From Anseranas semipalmata (lineage: Eukaryota; Chordata; Aves; Anseriformes; Anseranatidae): DNA of 64,000 nucleotides. The notes beneath the pieces are model-generated. The model was not told the DNA's origin and searched no databases. It saw nothing but the letters and a program-made list of their open reading frames with translations. Where the stretch lies: contig VXAA01004298.1 in assembly GCA_013399115.1 (NCBI GenBank), forward strand, positions 347,460 through 411,459, written 5' to 3'. The position numbers and the translations under genes are program-made. Shown one piece after another: positions 26,717 through 38,822 of the stretch (position 1 is the first letter of the stretch; every line of letters starts with the position of its first letter).

Positions 26717-27628
26717 AATTTTGGGTAGACCTGTGCAGTGCCAGGAGTTGGACTCGATCCTTATGGGTCCCTTCCAACTCGGGATATTCTGTGATTCTGT
26801 GATCACTTGGGTATCCATATCCTTGCCCTGAAAGTAGAGTACAGTCCCTAATACACAGACATAAATGCAAATTACTCATGTAACACTGATTGCTTAGACT
26901 GAAGGGCAAACACTGTAGTGGTGTTACCCTTTTTAGATAGTTGATACATTAGTAGGGATCACATACTTAGGTATTCCATAACCTAGCCACCAAATTGGAT
27001 CAGTATCACACGCTGATTTTGGGAACCTGCTTTGGCAAGTGTTGTGCCATGAAAAGCTGCCAAGCCAAATCCATGTTTTCTAATTCAAGATTTTCTGTAG
27101 CAATTACTAAGGTTATAATAGGCTGATGCAATTGGAATTCAATTCATGTTTGATCTGTCAGAATTCAGATTTGGCAGTCTTTGGAGCATGATAGATGTAT
27201 GAGTTTCATGCAGTTTGGGATTAATTTTTTGTATGTTTATTTCCTAACAGCTTGGTTGCTAATAGCTTTCCAGCTGCAGCTGTGGCAGTAGCTTTTAATG
27301 TTTTTATGCAGCTTTGCAGGAATTGATTTGCTTGATTTTTGTAATGAAGCCTACTGGAAATGTAGACAAATATTCTAAAAAATGGTACTCAAATAAGCAC
27401 AACCAAATGATAAAGATTTTTGATCAGTGGCACTAAGAGTTTAAAGTGATGATGCTACTATGGTGCAGAATGCCAGACTTTCTTGTTTCCAGGATGACAC
27501 AAAACCTGTTATCTGAGAGACAGCATATTTCAGTGCACAGTTGTGTTCTAATTCTGAAACTTAGGAAGTGTGCTTTCAGTACTGAAAGTCAGTTAGCCAG
27601 GCTAGTGTGTAGCATGTTAAACCCTTGG

Positions 27629-27657
27629 TTTTTGTTGTTGTTGTTGTTGTTTTTTTT
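27629..27657. repeat. (TTG)6 microsatellite with a T8 extension
   Basis: Six TTG units followed by eight T. An AAC-rich tract of the opposite sense lies about 320 bases downstream (27975-27990). Confidence 0.95.
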
Positions 27658-27928
27658 CCCAAAAATGAAACTTGAGAACACATGCATAAGTGCACAATTT
27701 GAGCAAAAGGTGATTCTGAAAGTGATGTGCTCCCATGAGGTCCCCTCTTGTGAGTTTAATAACAAACAGTGGGACATTAATGAGGTTTTCCTGATGACCA
27801 GAAAGCAGCCTGCTCTTTGGAGCCTCCAGCAGCTGGATAGGACATGCTTTTGTTTCCCATAAAGCTGGGAATCCTTAGCATATCAGAAAAAGACCATTTG
27901 AGTGCAAAATAGAGGAAAGTGCCCAGAC

Positions 27929-27929
<1 letters not shown>

Positions 27930-27971
<42 letters not shown>

Positions 27972-27990
27972 AAAAACAACAACAACAAAC
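27930..27990. repeat. A40 homopolymer followed by an (AAC)n tract
   Basis: Forty consecutive A (27930-27969), then TTAAAAAC and about five AAC units. It could be a slipped microsatellite or the poly(A) tail of a retrocopy. The upstream sequence shows no recognisable gene. Confidence 0.95.
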
Positions 27991-29307
27991 TTTACAAAAG
28001 CCTCTCGCAAAACAACAAGAAGAAAAAAAAACATCTCTCTTTTGTGTGCAAATTATAAAACCAGTAATTAAGTTATTTTGGGTCCTGATTGCAATAGGGC
28101 AGACACAAAGACTATGTTCCTCCAAAGTGTACTGAAATTTCTACATTTTCTCTAAAATCAAAATACAGCAACAGATAAATGTGGTTTATGGTTTTCTTGG
28201 CATTATTTCTGACTGCAATCATACTGTAAGTGCAGAAGGTGTACTCCTGAGTAGTATTAATTCCAGGATAAATTTTTATTGTCTACATGAATGCACACAT
28301 ACATGTATAATTTTTGAGGGTACATTTTACATTATGCATGTGACATTTTGTGCACATCTTTAAGCAAGAGCCTTCAGTCTCTTCATGTATGTGCTTTTCC
28401 AGATGTATTATTTTTTTTGTTGCAGTTTTTTTTATACCCTGTCACATTGCTGTCCCCCCCCTCCAAAAAATAAAAAATAAAAATCACCAAACAAGAACCC
28501 TGCGCCCCAAACCACCACCATCAAAAATTAATGTTATGGCTATGTACAGGAAGGTCAATGTCCCTAAGAAATACTTGTAATTAGAAAAAAGGGATGGCCA
28601 GGTCAGGATTCACAAGGTATACTGAAAAATGTAAGCACTTGCTATTACACAGTATAAATATATCAATGTGATATAAACTTAATGTATGGAAAGCAGTGTA
28701 TTAATTCATGTGGCTACTAATTAGTAAACTCACACCTTATATATATTTCTCTTTTGTGTACTTGTATATTGTGTATCTTTACAAGACAAGTTCTCTTAAG
28801 TCCTCTTCAGTGACATTGGTAGGTGGTGGTGAATTTGATCAGATACATAATGTTGCTGTTGAAGTGATTTTCATTTAATACATTCATATGAAATATCAAA
28901 AAGTCTCTTAATATTGCTGTTTACCAAGTATTGGGGGGAGGGAAGCTTATGGCTTTCCCAGTGAGCCAAGTTGATTTCTGTTCTAGAGAAGAGTTTCTAA
29001 GACTTTTCTTTCAAAGTAGACTTTGAAAAAGGCATAGTAATGGAAAGTGAAATTAACATGTTTTGTCTAACAAAAAGGCTGGGAAAAAGGTTCAAATAAA
29101 AACTGAAGGAAAGCACACCACAACAGATGTAACAACTCTGTTTTTCAACAGACATGCTTTAGTGTGCAGGGGTGGCCTTCCAGGTAAGATTGTTGAGGTA
29201 ATACCACTGAATTTGTTTTTGATAATATGCTTAGATAGTATGACAAGGGAGGTTTAATATTAGAAGAATAAACTGACGGGCCAGGAAGGCTTTTCCTATT
29301 CCTTAAA

Positions 29308-29372
29308 TTTTTTATTTTATTTTATTTTATTTTATTTTATTTTATTTTATTTTATTTTATTTTATTTTATTT
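29308..29372. repeat. Perfect (TTTAT)12 pentanucleotide microsatellite
   Basis: Twelve uninterrupted TTTAT units (29311-29370), equal to ATTTT/AAAAT repeats depending on phase, flanked by a short T run. The array is uninterrupted, so it is probably polymorphic in length. Confidence 0.97.
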
Positions 29373-30965
29373 GTAGTGTTGCATCACATGTTAAACAACT
29401 ACACCTTGGCTACTTGTTTGAATTTTCCACCTGTTAGCAACTGGATACTGTTGAAGGCAAAAATCTTACCTGTTGCAGTTTTTAAAATCATAAATGTTAG
29501 CCTTTTACCTCAGTATCTCATTCTTCTTTATCAATAGCTTTTGTTGATCCACAGTTGGAAACTAAATTTGCCAGAATTGTATTGTTGTTATACTCATTCT
29601 GTGCACTGTAATTGTACTGTATATCCTTATGCAAATATCTTTCTGCATATTAAATAGAGGAAAGGTGTACTACAGTAACTATGTTGCTGTATAGATGATC
29701 CCGAAGATGATACAAGCTTATACTTCAGTGGACTAACTGATCTAATGAAAATCTAGCTTTTCTTTCTGCAAGTTTGATACTTTTTCTGAAACATAATTAC
29801 TTTAACAGGTAAGCGGCAAAATCTGAAGATAGGTGTGTGCTAATGCTGTCACCAGGAAAACTCACAAATTTATCAGAGCTAAGAATTTCTCATTTTTGTA
29901 GGGAGATTTGGGAGTTTTCTACCCCAGATCACTTGCCAATTAGTTGTTTTGCATCTGTTAACAGTTACTCTATCTGTGTGTTGGCCATTGTGTCAAACAA
30001 TTACTATATGCTCATGTGATGTTCAGTATAGCAGATAAAAAGCTGTCACAAGAGAATATTATTGTAAAGTCAGTATTTTTACCTGAACAATTATCTAAGA
30101 GTGACAGATGACTATTATCTTTTGACAATATTTTATTGACATAACTGAAATAGCTGCCATTTAACATAATATGGTAATACGGTCTGCTATGTTACACACA
30201 TTGTAAAACAGGTAGTACAAAATTGTCCCTTTATACACCAGTAACCCAGCAGAAGGGAATAGGTGATAAATTTTCATGTTTGTTAATTGCCCCCAGCCCC
30301 AAGGAAATTTAATCTTTCTGAAGTTGGTAAATTGACCAAACCCTCCAGCTGATCCACAGACAGACATTGAGCATTCCCTAGTAAATGCATGTTTCTTTTA
30401 TACTACTTGGCCCAAACTAGGAAGATTGCCAGCTCATCATCCTATGGCATCTGTCCTGAAATTATTAACAAGGTTATTGGCTGTGCATTGATTTTTAAGA
30501 GCTGTACTTTGAACTATTTCACTGTAGTCTGGCTAGTTATTTGACTGTGCAAAAGACTTTCAGTACGTATAAAATAAGAATGGAGCTGAATGAAAAACTC
30601 TGTGTAATCCCTGGCACAAACTAATTCTTTTAGATAACCCATTATTCAGAAGACGTTGCTTTTGTCATTTTTAGACTTAAAGGTTTACGATTTATTAAGG
30701 ACTTTCAGAGTTTTAAGAGAGATTTTCATGAAGTTAGATAATATTTTAGATAGATTTGGATTACGGATGCGGAATTTAGAAAGCAACAATAAATTTTCTA
30801 TTTCCTAGCCATAGAATGGCAGAAAACCCATTTATTTATGCCCTGTATAGGGCCAAGTCATTTTTCACCTAAGGCAATAAAACTGCAGACTTCAGCTCTT
30901 CTCTTTTGGCAAAACAAATGATATGGAAAATTGAATCTCTGCTTTCCTAGCAGTGAGAATATAAC

Positions 30966-30983
30966 TTTTTTTTTTTTTTTTTT
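30966..30983. repeat. T18 homopolymer
   Basis: Eighteen consecutive T. On the minus strand it would be an A tail after an 84-codon open frame with no recognised homology. Confidence 0.95.
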
Positions 30984-31789
30984 AGTAGCTTCTATCAGCT
31001 TTAATTCATCAGCTCTGTAAGCAGCTCTGCCTTCAAAAAAGGCGAATGGGGTACAAAAAGACGGAGCAAAGGCTTGTGGAGTGTTCTGTGTGTGGCACAG
31101 CTCTCTTCTCATAAGCTGAGTGAGAATCCTCTTGTATTTAAGAACCTTCCCCCATACGGTTCTAATAGACTGCTGAAAAGCTAACAGAAATGAACAAACA
31201 AATGGGGGGAAAAAAACACCACCTTCTCACCCCAGCTCCCAAAGTGTGTGTGGGGGGGAGACCCTATCCTCCCCTGCCTCCCCCCTTTTGCAGTTCATCT
31301 GCTAGAAAAAGAAGCCTCCCAGAAATTTAGCCTGAGGAATGTAAAGGTGACAAAAGGGAAATTCTGTCCTATATTTCTTGAGAGGGAATGTTCCGAGGAG
31401 AATAGTAAATGCTTTGAATATTCATTGCCATTTAAACAAAGAGATCAGACCAGAATGAAGATAAAGAAAATGGTTGTCTTGTGTATTTAATGAACTGGAT
31501 GCTACATACTAAGTAAAATAAGACATGATTTTGTAACACAAATAATTTCTCATTGTCCATTAGTTAAAGGGAAATGTAAAATTAAACTACTAGGTCTAAG
31601 ATAACTAACTGAGAAGAAGAAAACAAGTTAAGGCTGACAGTTGGTGGCAAATATTCTGATGAATTTTATGAGCAAGTCTGTAAAAAGGACTTGCTGATGC
31701 AGATAGGGCATGTTTCAGTAATTTATAGAGCCTGGATTATGTCGTCCTTAGCCCTTTTTGACTGAAAGTTCTTACTGAATTTTCTCTAT

Positions 31790-31945
31790 ATCACCGAATC
31801 ATAAAGTCATTCAGGCTGAATGGAACATCAAAGTGTAGTTCACCCTCCTACTCACAGCTGGGCCAACACTGAATTCAGACTAAGGACAGAGATTTCACAA
31901 CCTCTTTGAGCAACTGTACATTATTCTCATGAACCTCTTTATCCT
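31790..31945 (-). mobile_element. Old CR1 LINE 3' fragment, antisense
   Basis: TCACCGAATCATAAAGTCAT then TCAGGCTGAATGGAACATC fits the antisense CR1 3' terminus (ATCATAGAATCATTCAGG-type). It is followed by CACCCTCCTACTCACAGC and ATTTCACAACCTCTTTGAGC then AACTGT, which resembles the block ending CTCTGGGCAACCTGT. It is short and diverged, with an approximate 5' boundary. Confidence 0.7.
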
Positions 31946-34678
31946 CACAGTTTTGTTGGCATTTTTTTTTTCGGATTGTTTTCTATTTCATTTTGACTAT
32001 TACCTCATTCAGCAGTGTCACATCTCAGTAAAGAGGTGAAAGACCAGTGTCAATTAACCTGTTAATGCAGAAATAACAGAAATTACCTGGCAATGTTCTT
32101 CCAACATGCTATGTTCACTAAAATTGTTAAGAGGTGGCACAGGAGGTGAGACATATATTCTGATTAACTCATCTCTTCTTGGATCTGTATGGAAACGCTC
32201 ATTGTATTAGGTGTAAATGTATTTAAATGGTGGAGATACTTTTTGGAGTAGTTTAGTAAAGCTGGTTTTATTATGCAAGGCCGTTGAAGTACTCTTTGCT
32301 ATGGAGGAAGGGGGGTCATTTGTCAGTCCACACATTTGTGATCAGGTGTAAGAGATGTACCGTAAGAATTTTGATACGACTATCATGACATGGGCATTGA
32401 AGTCTGTCCACAGTGGGTGAGATAAAAAAAAAAGATCTTAGAGTTCAGTGCTGCCTAGCCTACTAGTCTAGGCCAAAGGACCTTCTCGGTGGTGTTTTCA
32501 GGAGTTGCCATGACAAGATTGAAGTTGAAAGGATTTATTCTGTTGCAGTTGAAGAAGCTGGAGTTGTTGAGTATGCTTTTTTAGGAGGGCAAATTATAGC
32601 TTTTGTAAGTTTTCACTGAGTTGAGTGTTGGTTGTAGTTACTTCAGTGAAGAGAATACCGTTTTAGGAGAGAATGGTTATTAATATAGTTACCAAGGTTC
32701 ATAGTCTGAATAAAAGAGGCTATTTACATTCTGGAAGAGTGCTATATTTCTTTTTATGCCTCACTGTTACCTCTTTCATGTTCTGCTGCCATTTTCAACT
32801 CATTTTTCCATTCTTGTCCTACAAAATCAGCATCGTGTTACAGAGTACTAACACATCAAAAGTAGTTCTTTGTTGCCCTGTGTATTATCATGAATAATTG
32901 GAATATTGAACCGTTTCTTGTAATTTTTAGAATCAAAATGGAGCTAAACATTTTCAACTTCTTTTATAGCCAAAGGAGAAAAAGGGACACTTCGAAGACC
33001 TAATTCAACTGAACACATTCATACATAAGGATGAGGTGAATAGCCCCTAAAATATATCACTTCTCTCTGATGAGCTATGAAGGGTGTATTTTAAGATGAG
33101 AACACCAAATGAAGAGGCTAGGGGACAGTTGTATGAGTGCATGTCACCACTGCGTGTTTCTGGAGGGAAATTTCCTTGATCTAGTAGGCCTGGCAAGAAG
33201 AGGACTATGGTTAGAGAAGTGACCCCTACCCAGCTGGGAATGCTTGCATTTCTGCTTTTTCTTGCTTCTTTTTATTTCTTGCCCATCCAGGAATCCATGT
33301 TTCTTGTCTACTTTTTTCATCCACCTTTCCTTTATCAATCTTCTTTAGACATAAAGATGGCTCTGTGCTTTTGCAGTGTACTTCCTGTCTGCAGAGATCT
33401 CAGAGCCTGGCTCATGTAAGGCTGTAGGAAAGCAGCAGGACTTAAACATGCTGAGAGTTTAAGGCAGTGCTTCCTTTATTTCCCCAATATACTGGAATAC
33501 ATCTGGATACTGAATGGGAAGCTGACAATCCAGGAACCTGTCTGTAGGCTGAATTTTGTGCCCAAGAAATTGACAGCAAAGACTGCAGTACAAGCTGTTA
33601 ATATCTCAAACCATCCAAAGCTTACTGTGATGATGTTAAAATGAAAGATGAAAAGAAGGAAAACTCTGCAAAAGATTAATATTGCTATAAGATTATCACT
33701 CATGAAGGGAGAGAAATTTTCTGTAATCTGAACCTTCATTAGTCAATTAAGCTAATCATTTTGGGCTGCCAACTCTGTAATTAATAGACATTGTCTTTAA
33801 GAAACATTATTATTTTCAGAGATTTTCTTTTGATAGTGGTGTGGTGGTTTTGTTGTTGTTTTGTTTTTTTATTGTTTTGTTTTTAGCTTTCCTGAGTTTA
33901 TAAGCTAATGTCTTGGAATCATTTATGCATATGTGAATGAAAATGAACCTCAAGGACAAGCTGCCAACTCGATCAATACTTTATTCACCCTAAGGTAAAA
34001 TCCAAAAGAAATATAAATTTAAATTAGTATTTTCTTTAAAAAAAACAAACAAACGGAAGGTCACATTTCATACTACAAGATTAAGTATCTGAAAACGTAC
34101 ACAGTAAAATTAGTCAGTGTAAAATTGTTGCTTCTCTTTCACTTCAAAAAGCATCCGTAGTGACTTGCACAGATAGTGATAGATCCAGAAGAACTTTCAG
34201 TACCTTGCTTAGGGGAGCGTTTATGCCATCCACTCTTTTGTCTGCCCACATTCATCTTCATGTTCCATCACTGAGTACAGTCAGTTTGGTCATGCTCAGG
34301 TTGGCATTGTTAAGAAGATTGGGAACAAACAGCACTGACTTCTCTCCTTCGTTGGCCTAGAAATACCTTCCATGAGGTTTTGTTTTCCCTTATTTTCCCA
34401 GGAACGGAGGTGAAAGCCATAGCTTCATGGATCCTCCTCCTCGCCTTTTTTTTAAGAACATAACAATAGACATATGTATTTCATATTTCAGTTCTGCGTG
34501 TGTAAACGTGAGCATTTTGGAAGCACCATGCATTTATTTCAAGAGTAAATATTGGACCATTGTGCACCATGCTTCTCCGTACCACTTTTGGTCTGAGACA
34601 GAACGACAGCGTTACAGCTAGATTAGCAACAAGTGACATTAGAAAATATCATCTAGTTTCTTAATTTTAACAGATAGA

Positions 34679-34695
34679 ATATATATATATATATA
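34679..34695. repeat. (AT)8 dinucleotide run
   Basis: An uninterrupted AT alternation of 17 bases within intron. Confidence 0.95.
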
Positions 34696-35149
34696 GTTAA
34701 TAGGATCAGAGAAGGGAAGACATTTATTTTCCTTTTTCTGAGTAACTTTTTCTACACTTTAATTTCCTTTATCAAAGATGCTAGTGACATGCAAGATGAG
34801 GTGATTACCAGCGATCTCTTGTTTGAACAGTGACTAAAACACTGCCCTGCTTGTAGCTACTCTATTAATACTTTTAAAAAAGGTCCAAGTGCCAAGAAAA
34901 TCTGTTTGACCAGATTGCTCATAGAGATCTAGCCTTGAGTATTCTCTGAACAAGGTGGGAATTCAGCGCAACATTGTTTTTGGTGCAAATAGAGGAATAG
35001 GGGTTGTCTGAAATGTAGTTTACTTTTTGTACAAAGTTTCTTGGCTTGCTCTTTGCTCATACCAACATATGATAAAAGATAGGAATCCTTTTGGTTGGGT
35101 TTAAATATCACTTAATACATTTCTACATTTAATTTTTTGGTTTAGACCT

Positions 35150-35525
35150 TGCAGGCAAGTATGTTTTATTTTCCACCTTTTCTTCAAGAGACAAATTGAG
35201 TTTTCTAATGCCTCATCATATATTTCCTAAATCTCTAATAATTTTCTATTTTAATTTTCTTGGAACGCCTCCATTTTGTCAACAGCTTTCTTGAACTGAA
35301 TGGAGAAAATTTTATTAAAGTTCTTCAGCTGAGGCTTTACCAGTGTCAAATGGAGTGTAAGGGCATCACCTGTCTTTCTCTTCAGATGATAAGCAAAAGT
35401 AAGAGCCATCAGTTTGGTCCTAGAGATAGTCTGAGTCATGGCTTTGTCAAAAACAGCTTTATTATCTGATGGTTAGCTGAGCTTAGATAAGATTTTTGGC
35501 CAGTACAGCTAACAGCAAGATCCCA
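35150..35525 (-). mobile_element. Ancient CR1 LINE internal fragment, antisense
   Basis: Collinear resemblance to the antisense RT-to-3' region of CR1-type LINEs: TTTTCTAATGCCTCATCATA, GGAACGCCTCCATTTTGTCA then ACAGCTTTCTTGAACTG, CTTCAGCTGAGGCTTTACCA then GTGTCAAATGGAG, and GGGCATCACCTGTC. These correspond to the usual 'tccactttgtcc', 'ctccagctgaggcct' and 'gatcacctccc' blocks. The copy is old and carries no open frame of its own. Confidence 0.7.
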
Positions 35526-38190
35526 AAGGAAAATCAGAAGGTACAATGCACCACTGGTGATAATTGCTGTGGTGACTGAGGCGATCTGACAACTCCTTTA
35601 AAAGTCACAATCCACTGTTACACTTAACTCTTAAACCAAACATTCTGACTCAGGGCAAACAGATGATACGTCATAGTAAACTTCCTTTTTTTCTTTGGAA
35701 AGTAGGATACTTGAATGAAAATAAGAAGTTATCTAATGCATTTTACATAGTTGGAAGAAGCATCTGTAAGAAAGTTGCAGGTTAAATGATTTCAACTGGC
35801 CTGTGATCAGTGCTGGTTTTTTCCTTTTCCATTTCATTTCAGAGGCAAATGTTACAGGCCTGTTTGTGCTCTGTGGAAAATAAGTTAAGCAGTGTTTTAC
35901 TGATTGTGAAGTACCTCCTCCTGGAGGAGTTTCAGAATGTAATGAAACTGTGCATGTTGGCTCTGGTATTCAGAAGGCTATCACTCAATGTTACCAGTGT
36001 GTGGAAACATGGCCATTTATTCTCACTGAGTGTGCATATTTTTGGTGCATTCTATCATGCTGACAAGAGTTCATGAGTTTTTGGCATCAGCATAGCATTT
36101 GTGTCAAGTTCTCAACTGATCCCTTGTGAAAATTATGGATGTAGCAAGAAAACGTAGCAAATAAGGACATATGCTAGTACAAGCTGTATGGATAGTATAC
36201 AGTTAATAAAATCTGTGTCCATCTTGGCCGTCTCTGAAAACAGCGTATTTACAGGTGCTTATCACATTCTAATTGATTTCCCTTGATACTATTACATGCT
36301 TTGATAATTACATTCTAAAAGTACTCTTACCAGTTTGAAAGGAAGAAGCTAATTGGGACCTCAGGTTACAATGTGCAAATCTAAGGGCATTTCTAGTAAA
36401 GCTTTTGGCCTCAAGTTCGCTTTTTCTTTCTCCATGGAAGTCTTGCTTTTGACATCTCTTGGAAGGGTTTGGAAACTGGGAGTTTTCCACGATATGTCCC
36501 ATTCATATAGTGTAGTATACCACCTGCAATTTTTATTGGAAAAGTTACTTGAGATTCATATCACCCAAGGTAACAAGCTATTCATGTTTTTCTGTGGTGA
36601 TTTCACTTAGCAGACATCAGAAGAACTGTATCTTTCTGTTCACAAAGCCCTAAACCCTTTAGCTGTCATCTTTGCTGAGCAGTTAAAAGGCAAAGTGTTC
36701 TTCACACAAAGGCCCTAAAAGTAGAGGTTGCTGCATCTATTTCTGTAATTTCTCTGTTAACACATGGACAGTAATAAACCTAATGCAGTGGTGGCTTGTA
36801 CTTCTTTCGTTTAGACATAACTATTGCAGCAGAATAGGGTTTTTGTTAGTCATTTCTCTTGTATTCTTTGCCTGTCAGCCCTTTCTTTGGACATATCCGT
36901 CAGTGCTTCAGCCTTTATCAACCATGTGCACATTCACAAACTGGATTGTTTGGAAGGCTCTCACTGTGGAAGGCACACAGGGAAAGATGCTTGAGAAAAG
37001 AGGAGGTATTAACCTGTATGGCACAGGGTAGTTCCCAAAATGTCTTTTTGCATCTTGCCATTTGCCCCTTTCTTTTACAATTTCATGTGTTATATTTGGC
37101 ATGTGTGAAACTGAAATAGTTGCCAGTCTTGCTATTGCTTTCATGCAGATGGTAATCCCTGGGAGTAGTTACAGAATTTGCACAGACTGAACAAACAGGG
37201 CTAACAAAGTCATTGCAATTAAACTTTCCTTTTTCTGCTGACCTTTGAGACTGGGGACATGTCCCTGAAAGGATTTGGACAGTTCCATATTCACAGAGGC
37301 ATTCTGTAATGTAGCAGTTTCATAAACTCAACCAGAATTCATAATTTTTGTATAGACAGAATCCCAGGATACTCATGCTAGATGCAGTTCGTAATTCAGG
37401 ATTACCTGTTGGTGAGTCTTGTCTGTTTACAATTTATTGTGTAACATAAAATGTAATTTAATGCTGATATACTGAATAGCAGTCGTCTGAGTTAACAAGA
37501 AACATCTATACTCTGAACTATTTCATGCTTTAATGCAAGAGAAGTTTCACAATGGTACTTCTGAAGATAGAGCGAATCTGTTACCTTCTCATTTTGTGTT
37601 TCTAATGTTGTTGTACAATAGTCTCTGAGAGACAGTGGATTTTAGGTTTGTGTAGAAAAGGAAATTTAATAATAAAACTAACACAAGCTTTTAAGAAGCG
37701 TTTAAGTTCTAAATCCATAAACACAGTTTGTTTTTATTTATATTTTACAGTTTTACCCTTTATACTGTAAGTTCAATTTTATATTTAGATTATTTCATCT
37801 TTCCCTGAAAAAAAATAGGATATGCCCTTCAATACTGGTATTATAGATGAATCCTAGCAGACCGCATAACTGTTCCCTCTGCAAGTATTGACGTTCCTGA
37901 TACTGTTCTCTAGCCTGATAAGAATTCCTGCTCAGGTCTGTCACTCTTCAGTTTTATGGCCCATATTTCTTATTTTAATACCAGTGTTGTTTTCCTTCAT
38001 ATCTGTCTTCCTTCCTGCTTATGTTCTTTTTTTTTTCCTCCATTACTGTACATTTGATTATCAAAAACTAGTTTGTTGAGCAGAAATACAACTCTACTAC
38101 TGCCACTGGAAAAGTTGAGAAGATGGATGTTCAAAAAGAAGCATAATAATCTCTTCTGGAAAATGAATTGTATAACTTTTCAAATATCAG

Positions 38191-38822
38191 AGAATCATAG
38201 AATGGTTTGGGTTGGAAGGGACCTTAAAGCCCATCTAGTTCCAACCCCCTGCCATGGTCAGGGATGTCCCCCACTAGATCAGGTTGCCCAGGGCCCCATC
38301 CAGCCTGGCCTTGAACACCTCCAGGGATGGGGCATCCACAGCTTCTCTGGGCAACCTGTTCCAGTGCCTCACCAGCCTCATAATGAAGAATTTCTTGCTT
38401 ATGTCTAATCTATATCTCCCTCTTCTAGTTTAAAACTGATCCCTCTTTTCCTATCACTATCTACCTGTGTAAAAAGTTGCTGTTCATCTTTTTTATAAGC
38501 CCTCTTATAAGCCAAGTACTGGAAGGCTGCAGTGAGGTCTCTCTGGACCCTTCTCCAGGCTGAGCGTCTCCAGTGCAGTCAGTCTGTCTTCATAGCAGAG
38601 GTGCTCCAGCCCCCTGATCATCTTTGTGGCCCTTCTCTGGACCTGCTCTACAGGTCCACACCTTCCCTGTGCTGGGGGACCCAGACATGGATGCAGTACT
38701 CCAAGTTGGGGCCTCACAAAGGCAGAGCAGAGGGGGACAATCACCTCCCTTGCACTGTCGGCCTTGCCTCTGTTGATGCAGCCCAGGATGCAGTTGGCCT
38801 TTTGGGCTGCAAGAGATATAAA
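38191..38822 (-). mobile_element. CR1 LINE 3' fragment, antisense, moderately diverged
   Basis: The 3' end lies at the left: AGAATCATAGAATGG, then TTGGGTTGGAAGGGACCTTA and CATCTAGTTCCAACCCCCTG then CCATGG. It continues collinearly through GGTTGCCCAGGGCC, CACCTCCAGGGATGGGGC, GGGCAACCTGTTCCAGTGCC and TGGCCCTTCTCTGGACCTGC to CCAGGATGCAGTTGGCC. On the minus strand it encodes broken CR1 ORF2 pieces such as QRRATKMIRGLEHL and QKANCILGCI, with frameshifts. It is 5'-truncated near 38822. It is older than the copy at 25945 but clearly recognisable. Confidence 0.93.

Larger units (their letters stand above)
25945..26804 (+). mobile_element. CR1 LINE, 5'-truncated, youngest copy, interrupted by an assembly gap
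   Basis: The left part (25963-26142) encodes CR1 reverse-transcriptase sequence: [33 protein letters not shown], and FINDLD. After the gap the C-terminal part follows: [67 protein letters not shown] and HWNRLP, ending in a stop codon at 26714-26716. The 3' end has the CR1 terminal octamers ATTCTGTG ATTCTGTG ATC (about 26787-26804). It is sense with respect to CTNNA3. The low divergence suggests a fairly recent insertion. The 5' boundary is judged by eye. Confidence 0.93.

Noticed and set aside
27446..27862. 138-codon open frame on the + strand
   Set aside because: No family motif and a low-complexity stretch of repeated Leu and Phe from the TTG/T tract. In AT-rich DNA about one frame of this length is expected by chance in 64 kb.
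30985..31160. Possible conserved element or retrocopy before the T18 run
   Set aside because: The minus-strand frame ending in a run of Lys codons only reflects the A tract. I cannot support conservation without an alignment.
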